This document shows positions 1-10,280 of a stretch of DNA of 64,000 nucleotides, in pieces. Source of the stretch: Chaetoceros tenuissimus (taxonomy: Eukaryota; Bacillariophyta; Thalassiosirophyceae; Chaetocerotales; Chaetocerotaceae); the NCBI GenBank assembly GCA_021927905.1, contig BLLK01000060.1, positions 372,001 through 436,000 of the forward strand, read 5' to 3'. Made by a program: the position numbers and the translations under genes. The notes beneath the pieces are model-generated. The model was given only the letters and a program-made list of their open reading frames with translations, did no database searches and was not told the DNA's origin. Positions within the stretch are counted from its first letter, which is position 1, and each line of letters begins with the position of its first letter.

Positions 1-486
1 CAACAAATAATTTATGCTCCACAAATATCACCCGGGAGGCAAAGATATTATCATGATACGTCGCCACAATTTCGCACTTCCATTACTTTTGTGTTGATCT
101 CGCCATCTGCTATGCAATTGTACCTTGATGATGTGGGACTGCTACATCCTAATGTTCCACAACATCTTTTGCTAGAATGGAATTATAAAATCCTCGCAAG
201 AGTTGCGGTCAAGGAAGGCCGTGTGGATGTCATGAATCATATTTGTAGAACTTTGAATAAATGTCGTATTCTTTGTGATGAAGAGTTTCGATGCGAAATA
301 GTGAAAACTGCCAGTAAGTTTGGTCATGTTTGCATTTTACAATGGCTATATGCTTCCTGCAAAGAACCACTTCGGTTTTGTGAAGTCATTGCGATAGAGT
401 CAAACGCTCTCTTGTACAACCAAAAACATGTGCTGAAGTGGATGGAGTCGAATAACCTCAAAACTCACATTACAGTATACTTGTAA
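1..486 (+). CDS. Ankyrin-like repeat protein, 3' part
   Basis: The reading frame is open from base 1 to a TAA at 484-486, so this is the C-terminal part of a gene that starts outside the window. The first ATG in frame is only at about 112, and the GTG at 91 is not a likely start. The protein shows degenerate ankyrin-like helical pairs: VAVKEGRVDVMNHI, then TASKFGHVCILQWLY, then a final HVLKWMESN. This matches the large families of divergent ankyrin proteins in diatoms, where each unit reads A-x2-G-x-hydrophobic2-hydrophobic-x-WL. No catalytic domain is visible. The partners and role are unknown. The family call is an inference from repeat pattern only. Confidence 0.5.
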   Translation, partial: QQIIYAPQISPGRQRYYHDTSPQFRTSITFVLISPSAMQLYLDDVGLLHPNVPQHLLLEWNYKILARVAVKEGRVDVMNHICRTLNKCRILCDEEFRCEIVKTASKFGHVCILQWLYASCKEPLRFCEVIAIESNALLYNQKHVLKWMESNNLKTHITVYL

Positions 487-654
487 ACTTTAAAATTTAT
501 AGTCTTTTACTATTAGACTATGGGATTCGCAAGTTACCAGGTATGCTTGTCTCTCTTGATACGTACTACAATTCAAACCGACCTGATTTCTCAGGTGTCA
601 CATTTCAGAACGAATCCAATTTCAATCACACATAAAAAAAACTAGTAAAAGTAA

Positions 655-2187
655 ATGTCCAACAATGGAAATAACACAGATTATGATCCATTTTCATTCA
701 TTGCTCAGGCAAAAAAGATAAATAATGACTTGGGAAGACATGTTCGAAAATGTGGATTTAGCAACAATTTATCTGGCCGCTTCTATACAAATGGTTCATT
801 GCAGTCACATCAGGCACGAGCCAGAAGAATTACCCAGATGCAAACGAAACGAAAACTTCTCGAACGATCAATAAAAATGGAAGAAAAGAAGATTGAATTC
901 TTAGAGGATGAATTACGAAAGAGAATTGACGAGCGCCGAAAAGACGAAGCTATGAATTTGCTCTTGAATGAATCGGCAATCACTATACAACAATTTGTGC
1001 GAATCCATCAGGCTAAGGAAAGAGCCAACATAATGAGAGTGGAGAATGAAATAAAGGAATACCTGGCAGTATTTTTGCAATCTCGATATCGAGGTAACAG
1101 AGATCGCATAAGTTTTGAAAATAAAAAGAGGTGGCGTCTTCTCCACGAGCTGAAAACTTTGTCTGCGATCCGAATACAATGCAAACAGCGTGAAATTATA
1201 GCAAGAGAATGTTTGAAGAAAAAGAGGAAAGAAGAGCAATTGAAAAGAACTCGTTTGGCAGTAGTGATCCAATCTTTTGCAAGAGGATATCTTGCAAGAC
1301 GATTTGCTTTATCAAAGAGGAGATTCAATGCAAGCATTTGCATACAGTGTTGTTTTCGATGTTTTGTTGCAAGACGTAAATTGAAGGTCTTGATCAAGAA
1401 AAAAGCAAAGCCAATGCGTGTTCCTCTGCATGAACGAAGATATAGTACGTATTCTGTGTCCAATGATGATGCCTCAGCTGGCAGCAAACTCCAGACCGTT
1501 ATTCGCAGACGAAAGTCCTCTTTGATGAGCCTCCAAGCTTTTCATACTCTTGCAGAAAAAGACAAAACTCATCAGTCTACACAGAAGGTGCATCATACGA
1601 GTAGTCAACAGCCAAAAATCCCAAAACAAGATTCTGGGAAGCACTTGAAAAGTCGAAATGATAAAGATGCTATTAGAGACGGAGATTCCAAGTCGACCGC
1701 CGTCAAATCAGATCGACAAGAATCCAATCAACAAACAGATGTTCAGGACAAAGAAAAACTCGAAAAGGAGACACAAATCAAACAAGCCCGCCATCGTGCT
1801 GCTCTAAGAGCTCAAAGAAACAAACAAAAGTCACAAGATGAAGAGAGCAAGAAACAAGATTTAAGAATGGCTAGGAAAATCGAATTGACTAAATTGGAAG
1901 ATAAGCGGAGAGCTGCAATCGCTCAAAGTAAACGAGGCATTTCGAGTAAAAAGACGAACGATCAATTGAAAGTACTGAAAGATAAAAAGCACTCAATAAA
2001 CAAAATTGATAGGCATCCAAAATCAGCATTGAAGAGCTGTGATACAAGAGAAAATAGTACTGTTGATGGTTTCCATATAACTGTTCCTGTGTTTGTTGCC
2101 GAGATATTATCTGTGGAATGGGAGCAGTATACATTTGATGATTATATCGAAGAAAATGAAAATGATTTACAAGTTGAAATAGCGTAG
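655..2187 (+). CDS. IQ-motif coiled-coil protein
   Basis: A single-exon protein of 510 residues with ATG in a good AAA context. Four calmodulin-binding IQ-like motifs lie at roughly residues 103-245: AITIQQFVRIHQAKER, AIRIQCKQREIIAREC, AVVIQSFARGYLARRF and SICIQCCFRCFVARRK. They are embedded in highly charged helix (many KKR, EEK and RR runs). The second half (about 290-460) is low-complexity, Lys/Gln/Ser-rich and probably partly coiled coil. The C-terminus is acidic. By family knowledge such proteins bind calmodulin and often serve cytoskeletal or centriolar structures. Nothing in the sequence fixes the role here. A second IQ-rich gene lies at 35.5-37.2 kb. Confidence 0.7.
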   Translation: MSNNGNNTDYDPFSFIAQAKKINNDLGRHVRKCGFSNNLSGRFYTNGSLQSHQARARRITQMQTKRKLLERSIKMEEKKIEFLEDELRKRIDERRKDEAMNLLLNESAITIQQFVRIHQAKERANIMRVENEIKEYLAVFLQSRYRGNRDRISFENKKRWRLLHELKTLSAIRIQCKQREIIARECLKKKRKEEQLKRTRLAVVIQSFARGYLARRFALSKRRFNASICIQCCFRCFVARRKLKVLIKKKAKPMRVPLHERRYSTYSVSNDDASAGSKLQTVIRRRKSSLMSLQAFHTLAEKDKTHQSTQKVHHTSSQQPKIPKQDSGKHLKSRNDKDAIRDGDSKSTAVKSDRQESNQQTDVQDKEKLEKETQIKQARHRAALRAQRNKQKSQDEESKKQDLRMARKIELTKLEDKRRAAIAQSKRGISSKKTNDQLKVLKDKKHSINKIDRHPKSALKSCDTRENSTVDGFHITVPVFVAEILSVEWEQYTFDDYIEENENDLQVEIA

Positions 2188-2507
2188 TATTTCCAAATTG
2201 ATAAAAGAGAGTTTTCGAGTAATTCATCTGCTGTCAGTGACTTTTTCTTGCTTTGTTCTGTATTGAGCATACGAAGTAGTAATGAAATGCCTTTGTCTCA
2301 ATTCTGTTTTTTGTAGCTCAATATTTGTACATTCTTCTTCTATAAAGGAGTATGTGTAGAGGCAAGGAATTATCGAGTAAACTGAAGAGGAGAGGAGTAC
2401 TTGATATACTTATCAAACCAAGCTACACGTGTTGTACTGCGTCATTATGATTGGGGTGTCAGAGATTGTGACACAATTCTTTCTCCAGATTTACATTTTC
2501 TAAAGAA
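2188..2507. other. Intergenic stretch, no gene seen
   Basis: About 320 bp between two genes on the same strand. It holds the 3' end of the IQ gene and presumably the promoter of the next gene. I see no ORF, repeat or RNA gene in it. Confidence 0.5.
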
Positions 2508-3071
2508 ATGGAAGAAAACAATGACCGTAGTAATAAAATTGATTTTGCTGCCTTGAATGATTCTCTAGACAAAGCTCTTGACGAGAATGATGTTACGGAA
2601 GAGGGAACTATGATCAACCCTCCCCGTCATAACATCTACAAGGACTATTTCGATGAGGTAATTTTACAGCTATCCACCGTCAACATTGATGAAGCTACAC
2701 TACTTGGCAGAATTAGAGACGAATTTTCTGCCACTAGTGATGCTTACAAAAAATTGTACGAGAGTTCTGTTGCCTTTGGTCTGTCAAAGGCCATTGCAAT
2801 GAGGAAGGAGAATGAGAAACTCCACTCCAGAATTGACGAGCTACTGAATGAAAAGATTGCTCTTCTTGATGAAAATGAATTCTTGAAACGCAAATTAAAT
2901 GCAGTTGCAAAAGAAGAAGAAAGAAAAAGAGAGCTCGAGACTAGGCGATATAAATTGGAGCTACGAAGGTTAAAAGTTAGAAATGATTCCATCAAGAGGG
3001 GACTAGAAACTTGTCTCGTCGATCCCAACACTTGCGAGGAAATGAGCTTAATACTGGAAAGTAACAAGTAA
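2508..3071 (+). CDS. Small coiled-coil protein of unknown function
   Basis: A single exon of 187 residues. The N-terminal 45 residues are acidic and probably unstructured. Residues 45-90 contain a block reading YFDEVILQLS...LLGRIRDEF, followed by about 90 residues of strongly charged coiled coil (NEKLHSRIDELLNEKIALLDE and similar heptads). The short block followed by coiled coil faintly resembles the N-terminal region of TSNAXIP1-type ciliary proteins. That would suit a centric diatom with flagellated sperm, but the similarity is too weak to name it. It ends 22 bp before the foldback element. Confidence 0.6.
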   Translation: MEENNDRSNKIDFAALNDSLDKALDENDVTEEGTMINPPRHNIYKDYFDEVILQLSTVNIDEATLLGRIRDEFSATSDAYKKLYESSVAFGLSKAIAMRKENEKLHSRIDELLNEKIALLDENEFLKRKLNAVAKEEERKRELETRRYKLELRRLKVRNDSIKRGLETCLVDPNTCEEMSLILESNK

Positions 3072-3092
3072 AGTTTAGGATCACTCGATCAT

Positions 3093-3924
3093 TTAACAGC
3101 AGAGTTGTGTAAGAATACCGATTTTGTGCTGCAAAGTGAAAATCTAATTTCGGCTCCAATCGACGCGCAATAAAATACTAATACCTTTCTAAAAGCTCTT
3201 TTTACGCTTGTTTCAAAACTGTAGTCGGAAAAATCTCGGAAGCTTTCTGAGTTGAGATCGTCACTTTTTCAAATATTTGGTGTTGAATCCCAACCATATT
3301 TCTCGCCACAAAATGAGTTGACGAACGCAAGAAGTTACATAATTTTCATTTCAATAGTTTTCTAAATATTTATGTAGTTATATTTGTTGTAGGTCAAGTT
3401 CAAAATGATTTATTTGAGTGTATAGAAGACATGGTCGATTCATGATTCGAAATTGGCTTCAAATTCACTCGATTTCACAGACCAATGACGGAGATTGTGC
3501 CATTGTTGGTACAGTCCGTATGGTACGTACGAGAAAGAATCAAAGAAAATCCCTCCAAAGAGGCAATCGATAGAAATACTTGCTTTTACTCTATGGTCAA
3601 ACTAATTACATATTCATTTGATTCATTCACAGAATAACTACAAGAATTTATTTGTGACTTCTCGCGTTCGTCAACTCAGTTTGTGGCGAGAAATATGGTT
3701 GCAACCAAACTGTGACATAACCGAAGTAAGCTACTTTAGAGGTTACTTTCTCAACTCAGAGAGCATGCACGCTCTCGTCGATTACAGTTTTGAAACAAGC
3801 GTAAAAAAAGCTTTTAGAAAGGTATTACTACTTTATCGCGCGTCGATTGGAGCCGAAATTGGCATTTTCACTTTGCAGCAAAAACTCACAAAAATCAGGT
3901 ATTCTTACACGACTCTGCTGTTAA
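3093..3924. mobile_element. Foldback/MITE-like element with ~250-bp inverted arms
   Basis: The left arm starts at TTAACAGCAGAGT (3093) and the right arm ends at ACTCTGCTGTTAA (3924). The arms can be aligned inwards, with gaps, for about 250 bp. Shared blocks include TTTCGGCTCCAATCGACGCG, TACCTTTCTAAAAGCT, TTACGCTTGTTTCAAAACTG, CCATATTTCTCGCCACAAA and GAGTTGACGAACGC. The middle (about 3350-3610) is unique and has no ORF of note. TTAA at both outer ends could be a piggyBac-type target duplication, making the element 3097-3920. No transposase is encoded, so it would be non-autonomous. The right end touches the stop codon of the gene on the minus strand. Confidence 0.75.
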
Positions 3925-6900
3925 TCGTTATATGAATTATAAGATGACGGAAAGAGACTCTTCAGTAGTGGAAACTTCACTTCATCTTGTCCAACATCGA
4001 TTTCCCATTCAAGACTTGCGACAAGTGCTCTGTGTGAATTACTGAACGCGCGCTGAACTTGATTTATACGAAAGGAATTACGTCCCACATTGTTTCCTCT
4101 AGAGATGGGGTCTTCAACATACAAAGGGTCTAAACCAAACGAAGATGGTCCCGCGACCCGTTCATTCTGGTCTTGAAAACTATTTCGTCGTGTCAAGCTA
4201 GGCTCAGAAAAATGAGAAGTACCTGGTTGACCATTTTGATAATTAGGTCTCCTAAAATATTGTCCACCATTCAATATAGATATTCCAATTGTACGGGGAT
4301 CAAAAACATTACCATAGAAATCTAGAAATCCCATTAGTAATCCCCCCAGGTCTACATAGCTTGCAACACTTTGCTCCTGGAGGTACCTGGTAATCATCAA
4401 AAATAGGCAGTGTGATGACAAACCACCAGTGTAAGCAGTAAGCAAACCTCTATCCAACAGAAATTGTTTCAATATCAACACCATGGGCTGTATCATTGGA
4501 AAGGCCTACATAATAAATTAGAAATATTGACATTGGATTCTTGATGGCAAATGCAACAAATTTATACTCACCTCGATTGTTTGCTTTACGAGCACGACCG
4601 ACTCGATACCATGATGTTTTCTTGAATCAAAGCTCACATCAAGCTGAAGAGATTTACTGCGAGTGTCTTTTGTTGTGAATTTAATGACCGGAATAAGAGT
4701 TCTTTCAATGACCTTAATAGACCTTGGATCTGAAAGGGGTTGATGAATAAAATAGAATGTAAACTATGATAATATACGAGTAAAAACAAATTTCTTACCA
4801 ATCCACGATTCAGACTTTAGCTTTCTTGCAAGCAGTTTCTGGTTAGACTCGTTTATAGCATTTCGCCCTTCCAAGTCACCTGGAATTTGTGCAGGCGTTG
4901 TCTTATGAACTTCTGGTAAGCAAATCACGAAGTCAAGATCAGATCGAGGCAGCCTAAGATTTGTCTCTTGTGATCCCTGTTGGAAACAGATGACATGAGC
5001 CTTTGCTAGTGAAAATCAAACATGCAGATAAACATGGAATCCAGCCCAAACTTACATATGATACCAATTGCGCCCTAGGCCAAATAGCTGTAATTAATCT
5101 CGACAGTCTTTGTATAGCAACTATTCTTTTTGACTCTAATCTTTTCAATGTCATGGCAGTTTTTGTGAGGAATAAATTTACTTCATCTGACAAACGAGAT
5201 TGTAGACCGTTGAAATTACCCTTTTCAGCCAATTTATGGGGATAAATAGCTTGAGGAGGTATTACTGCACTATAAGTGGTATTCCCTAGTGATATGATAT
5301 CAGATCCTCCAGAGATGAAGTTATGATGGACTCCAAAACTATTCGCTCTTTGCATTCTTTTCTTTTCTACATCAACTGTCGCAGTCTCAGTTATGTTCCC
5401 ATCTTCACTCACTGGTACCTCATTCAGTCCAGCATCGCTCATTGCAACATATCTCTTTGTAGCCCCTTGTTCAGTCTGTTCATGCACAAAAGAAGGCATA
5501 TTCATGTATTCAATTCCAAAAGGATCAACATTCTGAGGAATTGAATAGTTTGAGTTTATTCGTTCCAGAGCCAACATGTTCTTCAATTTGGATATCTCCG
5601 CAGCCATTGTCAGACAAATGTCCCTATACGAATCTCTCTCACTACGTAAATTATGAATTTCATCAATCTCATGATATGTAGGGATCGAAGATATTGTAGT
5701 TGCGCCATCCTTCGTCACACTATTGTTGTCATTTTCCACAACATTCTTTGGTATAACGTTCCAATGGGAACTTTCCTCGTTGTCATCCAACGCAGTTTCT
5801 GATCTAGCACAAGCATTTAGATTAAAGTTGCCTCTGTCAATTATTACCTCCTTCATATCTCTGGTGAAAGACTTTATCCTGCGAAGTGACGGGCGTTTGG
5901 AGTAATGGTGCGGTACATCGTGTGAACTGACACTTCTAGCCTTGTCGCTTTTCTTCACAGCAACATTGCGATATGTCAAAGAAGAGAAATCAACAGTTCT
6001 AGACGAACAAAGAGCATTTTTCCTACGAGGTGGGACATCTATCGATCGAAGGTCTTCCCGCGAAAATTGTTTCGGCAAAGATAAATTCTCAGGCGGCATT
6101 TCGTTCCCTTCATCAATGGTCTCTTCTTCAATATCACTAAATGTGTGCCGGCTTGATTTCTTTCTACGCAACTCTCCAAGATCTGCCAGTGATACAACTA
6201 CTGGCGGAGTTTTGACCTCTCTAGCCTCATCTTCAAAATCTGACATACTAGGAACTATTTTGCTATCATCAGGGTCATATTCATTACCTGGCGTTTCTTG
6301 CACATCGACTTGAACTTCAGTCTCAACCTCTTGCTCTTTTACTTCTACAATATCCGCCTCAGGCCATTGCTTCGAATCCAAAACTTCTGTCGGCGTTGGA
6401 ACTCGAAAGAAGAAATCATCCTCCATTGGTATAACTTCCTCATCTTCATCATTATCCAAAATGGATGAGGCAATAGACGCAGCTGTTGAAGATGCAAAAT
6501 CTCTATCTACCTTGCCATTATCAAAGAAGTCAGAGAAGAAGCTGAAGTTTTGATCTCCATATTCGTAAGAACCTCCATGGAGGAAACCTTGGTCTCCTTG
6601 ATTGGAGGTCAAGAAATTTGACTCAACTCGGTCATCTATAGTTTCTAACGGAGTAAATAGATTAGTTAGACCCTTTGAGCCTCCCGATGCTTGAAAAAGT
6701 GGAGGCCTTGAATTAGAATTCCAGATTGAAAGGGACGGTGATAGGTTGCTTCGTTTCATCGTCATCATATTGTCTTCGATAAAATCTGAAGAGTTGGGCG
6801 TATTTTCTGATTTTTGTAGAACCTCAGGTTTCTTCTTAATTCTCTTCTTAAGGATGTAAGCCTCTTTCTGCCTTTTTTGTGCGTTTACTTTCATTCGTGT

Positions 6901-8355
6901 AGGCTGGAAACCATCTTCTTCTTGAACCTTTCCTTGTAACCCTACTTTTTTCCAAACGCCTTCCATGATATCATCTAATATCCCTAGTGCAACGATTTTA
7001 TGCTGATTATCTTCTTCATTCAAGGTAATAGTAGGTGGGAGGGTCAGCCCTACATTATTACTTGATCTTGAGCTGTTCGAGGTAGAATTTGAATCATCTC
7101 CCCTTTTCTCATCAATTGCCACTAGTTTCATTTCTATAGGTTTGTTTCTACGTTTCTTCTTTTTCCTACGTTTTTTACCCTTAACATTTCTACTCCCACT
7201 ATTTCCAACGGCTTGTTGATTAGGATGGGAGTTGAGTAGATCCCTTTCGGCCAATTTCGTTATCTCGGATTTCAAGTGATTCATAAGCATTATTCTAAAA
7301 GTATCAATTGTAGTATTTAAGCGCACAAGTTGGATCTCCTCTAAATCGCGGGTCATTCTAACATCTGGTCGCCTTGTTAAAAGTTTATATACTAATTCAT
7401 CTCGAAGTTTACCATCAGCTATCGATACTTCCAATAATTGTTTCATAACGCGTGTAACTGCAGACGAGATTTGTGACACATTTAATTGTCTCAAAGATGC
7501 TTCAATGGAATCTACTGTTACAATCTTGACGAAACCATTACATCTATGGAATCGAAATGAATTCCATAGAGCAATCTCAAAACGACTTGCCAAATACGTG
7601 GATAAAGAAAACCACTCTTTGGTTGGCTGTAACCATGGAGCCATAAACTTGCAGCTTTTTCGCTGTGGCTCTTCACTCAAAAATCGACCTCTGGATGCTA
7701 TTTTCAGCACCTTGAGAAAATAAGCTTTCTCATCTTGATGTTCTCTGTAATTGCATCTTTTAAATGTGCAACATCGACTCTGTTCACCTCCCCCCTTTAA
7801 GTAAGTACCAAATAAAAGTTCCTCATCGATTATTCTCATTTCTTCTGTTGGCGCCAAGCTTAATTGCTCACCCCAAGACGCTTTGAACTGCCTTGCAATC
7901 ACATCATATGATAATGCATTCTCGCCTCTATTTCTCTTTTGTTTCGATGATGATTGCACAGTATTTTCTTTGCGAACCATTGCTGCAATTTCTGGTGGCA
8001 AAGAAGCCAGACTCTGATCAAGATCGAAACCATTGCTGGTTTTTCTTTCAATAAATTGGTATAATCGTGGACGAACTCTTCTATTCCTCATTATCCTTTC
8101 TTCCTCATCTCTTCCATCGCTTGAAAACACATTTGATGCTAGTTTTACTCCCATCGCTCTAGGATGTATGGGCGTCGGTGGAGGACTTTGTAAATCTACC
8201 ATCTGCTTCAAAAGCTCATATTCGTGGCTTTTCGCATTGGCATCTTTTTCAAAAGCAAATGTGATTGCATCACGAAATTCACTTTCTGAGAGTTGCTCTA
8301 TCCAATTCTTTATCAAAGCTATTTCCTCTGATTGCTTCTTTTTTATTCTTGACAT
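3921..8355 (-). CDS. TRF4/TENT4-like non-canonical poly(A) polymerase
   Basis: Four exons on the minus strand: 8355-5056, 4976-4799, 4729-4572 and 4505-3921. All introns are GT-AG (79, 69 and 66 nt) and the frame closes to 1,406 residues. The catalytic core is at the C-terminus and is assembled only after splicing. The first splice gives VSYGSQETNLRLPRSDLDFV with the metal-binding pair D1113/D1115. The third Asp is D1190 in LQLDVSFD. The central domain follows (MIQPMVLILKQFLLDRGLL, YTGGLSS), then the nucleotide-recognition stretch (DLGGLL, DFYGNVFD, GGQYFRR). Family role: adding short 3' tails to nuclear or cytoplasmic RNA for exosome decay. The N-terminal 1,040 or so residues are unlike usual TENT4, with basic K/R runs near 395, acidic stretches and no recognised domain. 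Its first 145 codons are duplicated at 27.1-27.5 kb. Confidence 0.85.
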
Positions 8356-8765
8356 GATGGCGAGTGATGTATGATGTAGCTTTCCAAAACGAAATGTAAA
8401 AAGTCAAGTCTCTCCTCTCTTTTCCAGTAGAATGCGATGCCTAATAGCCCTCGACTGATGTATTCTATTGCAACGCTAATCAATCTATGCAATCCATCTT
8501 TGTAATGTAAGCAAATAATAGGAGTACTGTACAACTTGAAGATGAGAACAACGGACAGACCAAAATGATCCTTCTTTTCAAAGATGGAGAAATAGGTTTT
8601 GATACAGCCTCTCTAAACCGTAATGCAAGTGAAGTAAAATAGTGAGTATTGTACCTTACATAGTGAGTAGTAGTAGTAGTGAAAGCAAAATGCAATTGAA
8701 ATCTCCTTCTTTGTAATTGTTGATAATATAAAAACTACTATTCGATTTAGCATAAACAAATCAAG
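8356..8765. promoter_or_regulatory. Ancestral divergent promoter (copy A)
   Basis: A 410-bp spacer between the nucleotidyltransferase start (minus) and the truncated PUM3 start (plus). The parts adjacent to each start are conserved with the copy at 27.5-27.9 kb: the first 70 bp upstream of 8355 are identical, and a block around GATACAGCCTCTCTAAACC is shared. These conserved islands are the best candidates for promoter elements. Confidence 0.5.
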
Positions 8766-8819
8766 ATGGCAGTGAGGAACGATAAGAAGAGAAACTTGAT
8801 GGCAAAAAGACTAAGGAGG
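8766..8819 (+). pseudogene. Truncated 5' end of PUM3 copy
   Basis: ATGGCAGTGAGGAACGATAA matches the first codons of the intact PUM3 gene at 27919 (ATGGCAGTGAAGAACGATAA) and the alignment continues for about 54 bp. A one-base loss shifts the frame after the 10th codon, and homology then stops. The frame ends in a stop at 8820-8822 after 18 codons. Nothing of the PUF domain follows. Confidence 0.85.
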
Positions 8820-8822
8820 TAA

Positions 8823-9049
8823 ATCACCATGATATATATGCGTTGCAGTAATAGACATTTTGGGCAGCAGAACATGGGATAATATTTGCGATTTGGTTTT
8901 GCTTCCTTTTGCATTTTTTTACTTGCATCGCTCTTGACAGAAAGCCATGGTAGAAATATTTCATGCTAAAACTGATTTTATCCTTCGGCAACAACGTTGG
9001 AACAATCAAGAGCAGTGCATATGAACCTCCCAGAGAACAGTCAATAGGA
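8823..9049. other. Unassigned spacer
   Basis: About 230 bp after the end of the duplicated segment. I see no gene, repeat or RNA here. It marks the left border of the 18.3-kb interval. Confidence 0.4.
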
Positions 9050-9492
9050 TCAGTAGATATTAAAATTGGAGCAAGAACAGGTTAGATTTGAACAACGAAA
9101 GGGCCGAAGAGGAAAAGCAAGTGGCTGAAATACAAAAGAATACCAAAGAAGAAGACTTGAAGCAGAGGAGGAGGAACGATAGAGAATTATTCTAGAAATT
9201 GAACTTGAACGATTGGTGGAAATTGAGCACGAATGAAAAGGAGGAATTGGCAAAAGGATTCCCTTTCTACAAAGCTTGGCTAGAATGAAAAAAGATTTAG
9301 AATCCAAGGATCTTACATCTAGACTGATTTTGTGACAAGAAATTCAACCATTTAAAAATGGGCTAGAAGAATCGATTAGACGAATCAGCAAGCTTGAGCA
9401 AGCGGAAGTCAAACGTGAAGACAAGGAAATCTACATGAATATTCTCTTGGAAAAGAAAGAAAATAGACAATGTAAGAAGAATTACTTCCTTT
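9050..9492 (+). pseudogene. Decayed coiled-coil coding relic
   Basis: The plus strand has the codon texture of a charged coiled coil broken by stops and frame changes. One frame reads RRRLEAEEEER, a stop, then ILEIELERLVEIEHE and a stop. Further on another open piece reads LEESIRRISKLEQAEVKRED and ends at a TAA at 9490-9492. No intact gene can be drawn. It looks like the remains of an IQ or coiled-coil type host gene, but the parent cannot be identified. Confidence 0.45.
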
Positions 9493-10280
9493 AACTCTCA
9501 CAGAAAAAATATACTCAATTAGACAGCTTTTGTAAAAAACTGTCAAATACATTTGCCTACACTTACCCCTACTTTATTAGAAATATTCTCTCGTTATTAT
9601 CAAGATCGAGGAAATATTGTTGTGTATCATGATCCCATTTTCTTTTATTGATGATCACAATTATATCTTTTCCGATAAAATCTTCCGTGGTTTCGTTCTG
9701 TCAACCCAACAAAAGCAAGAAAAGTTTAAAAGAATACTCGTGCAGACTATCAATTTACAACACCATTTCTTATTATCCTTACGAGTTCAGAGACGAACAG
9801 TGTGTCTATCAATACTACCATTATCTCTCATCCATCCCTTACCATCATCACCTCATCATTCTTTAAACAAAAAGATATTTCCAGCTTTGATATTTTTATT
9901 GGGAAGGTAGACCTGCATAGTACGTACATTGATACTCAGAAAAAATCATCAAAAACGTCCTAGATATCCTCTCGGTCACGTAAATAGTGCAATGGTATCA
10001 AAATGCAATATGCTCAAAGACTGAATAAATTCTATATCAAAATAATGTATAATACGATCGAATGACAAAATTTTAGTGTCTTGAACGATTGAATTCATGC
10101 GTTGAAGCTTCATGCACTTTTTTTATTGACAATTTGCATGATACTTAAGAAGATGGAAGGGAAGGCGGGAACTTCTTGCTTGGCTAATCCAGCATACAGT
10201 AAAAATACTGAATACTGAATCTAGTTTACAATTATCCACCAGCAACATTGCGCAATATTACATAGCAAAATTCTTTCAAA
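9493..10280. other. Intergenic region before the giant gene
   Basis: About 790 bp of AT-rich sequence. A plus-strand open frame of 97 codons (9617-9910) has no protein-like composition and I do not call it. The last few hundred bases probably carry the promoter of the giant gene. I see no repeat or RNA gene. Confidence 0.4.

Larger units (their letters stand above)
7920..8819. repeat. Direct segmental duplication, copy A
   Basis: About 900 bp that recurs in the same orientation at 27116-27973. It contains the first 145 or so codons of the nucleotidyltransferase gene (minus strand), the divergent promoter, and the first codons of a PUM3-like gene (plus strand, 8766). Within it, 8089-8426 is identical base for base, as far as I can read, to 27241-27578. 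The rest is diverged with indels. Confidence 0.9.

Noticed and set aside
1008-1487. 159-residue antisense ORF opposite the IQ gene
   Set aside because: A mirror of the Lys/Arg-rich sense codons, with no independent support.
3618-3935. 105-residue plus-strand ORF
   Set aside because: It lies in the right arm of the foldback element and has no protein-like pattern.
3921-4496. A separate 191-residue minus-strand gene
   Set aside because: It continues the nucleotidyltransferase through clean GT-AG introns and carries that enzyme's central domain and nucleotide-recognition motifs; it is the last exon.
9617-9910. 97-residue plus-strand ORF between relic and giant gene
   Set aside because: Low-complexity hydrophobic translation, no domain and no splice context; taken as chance.
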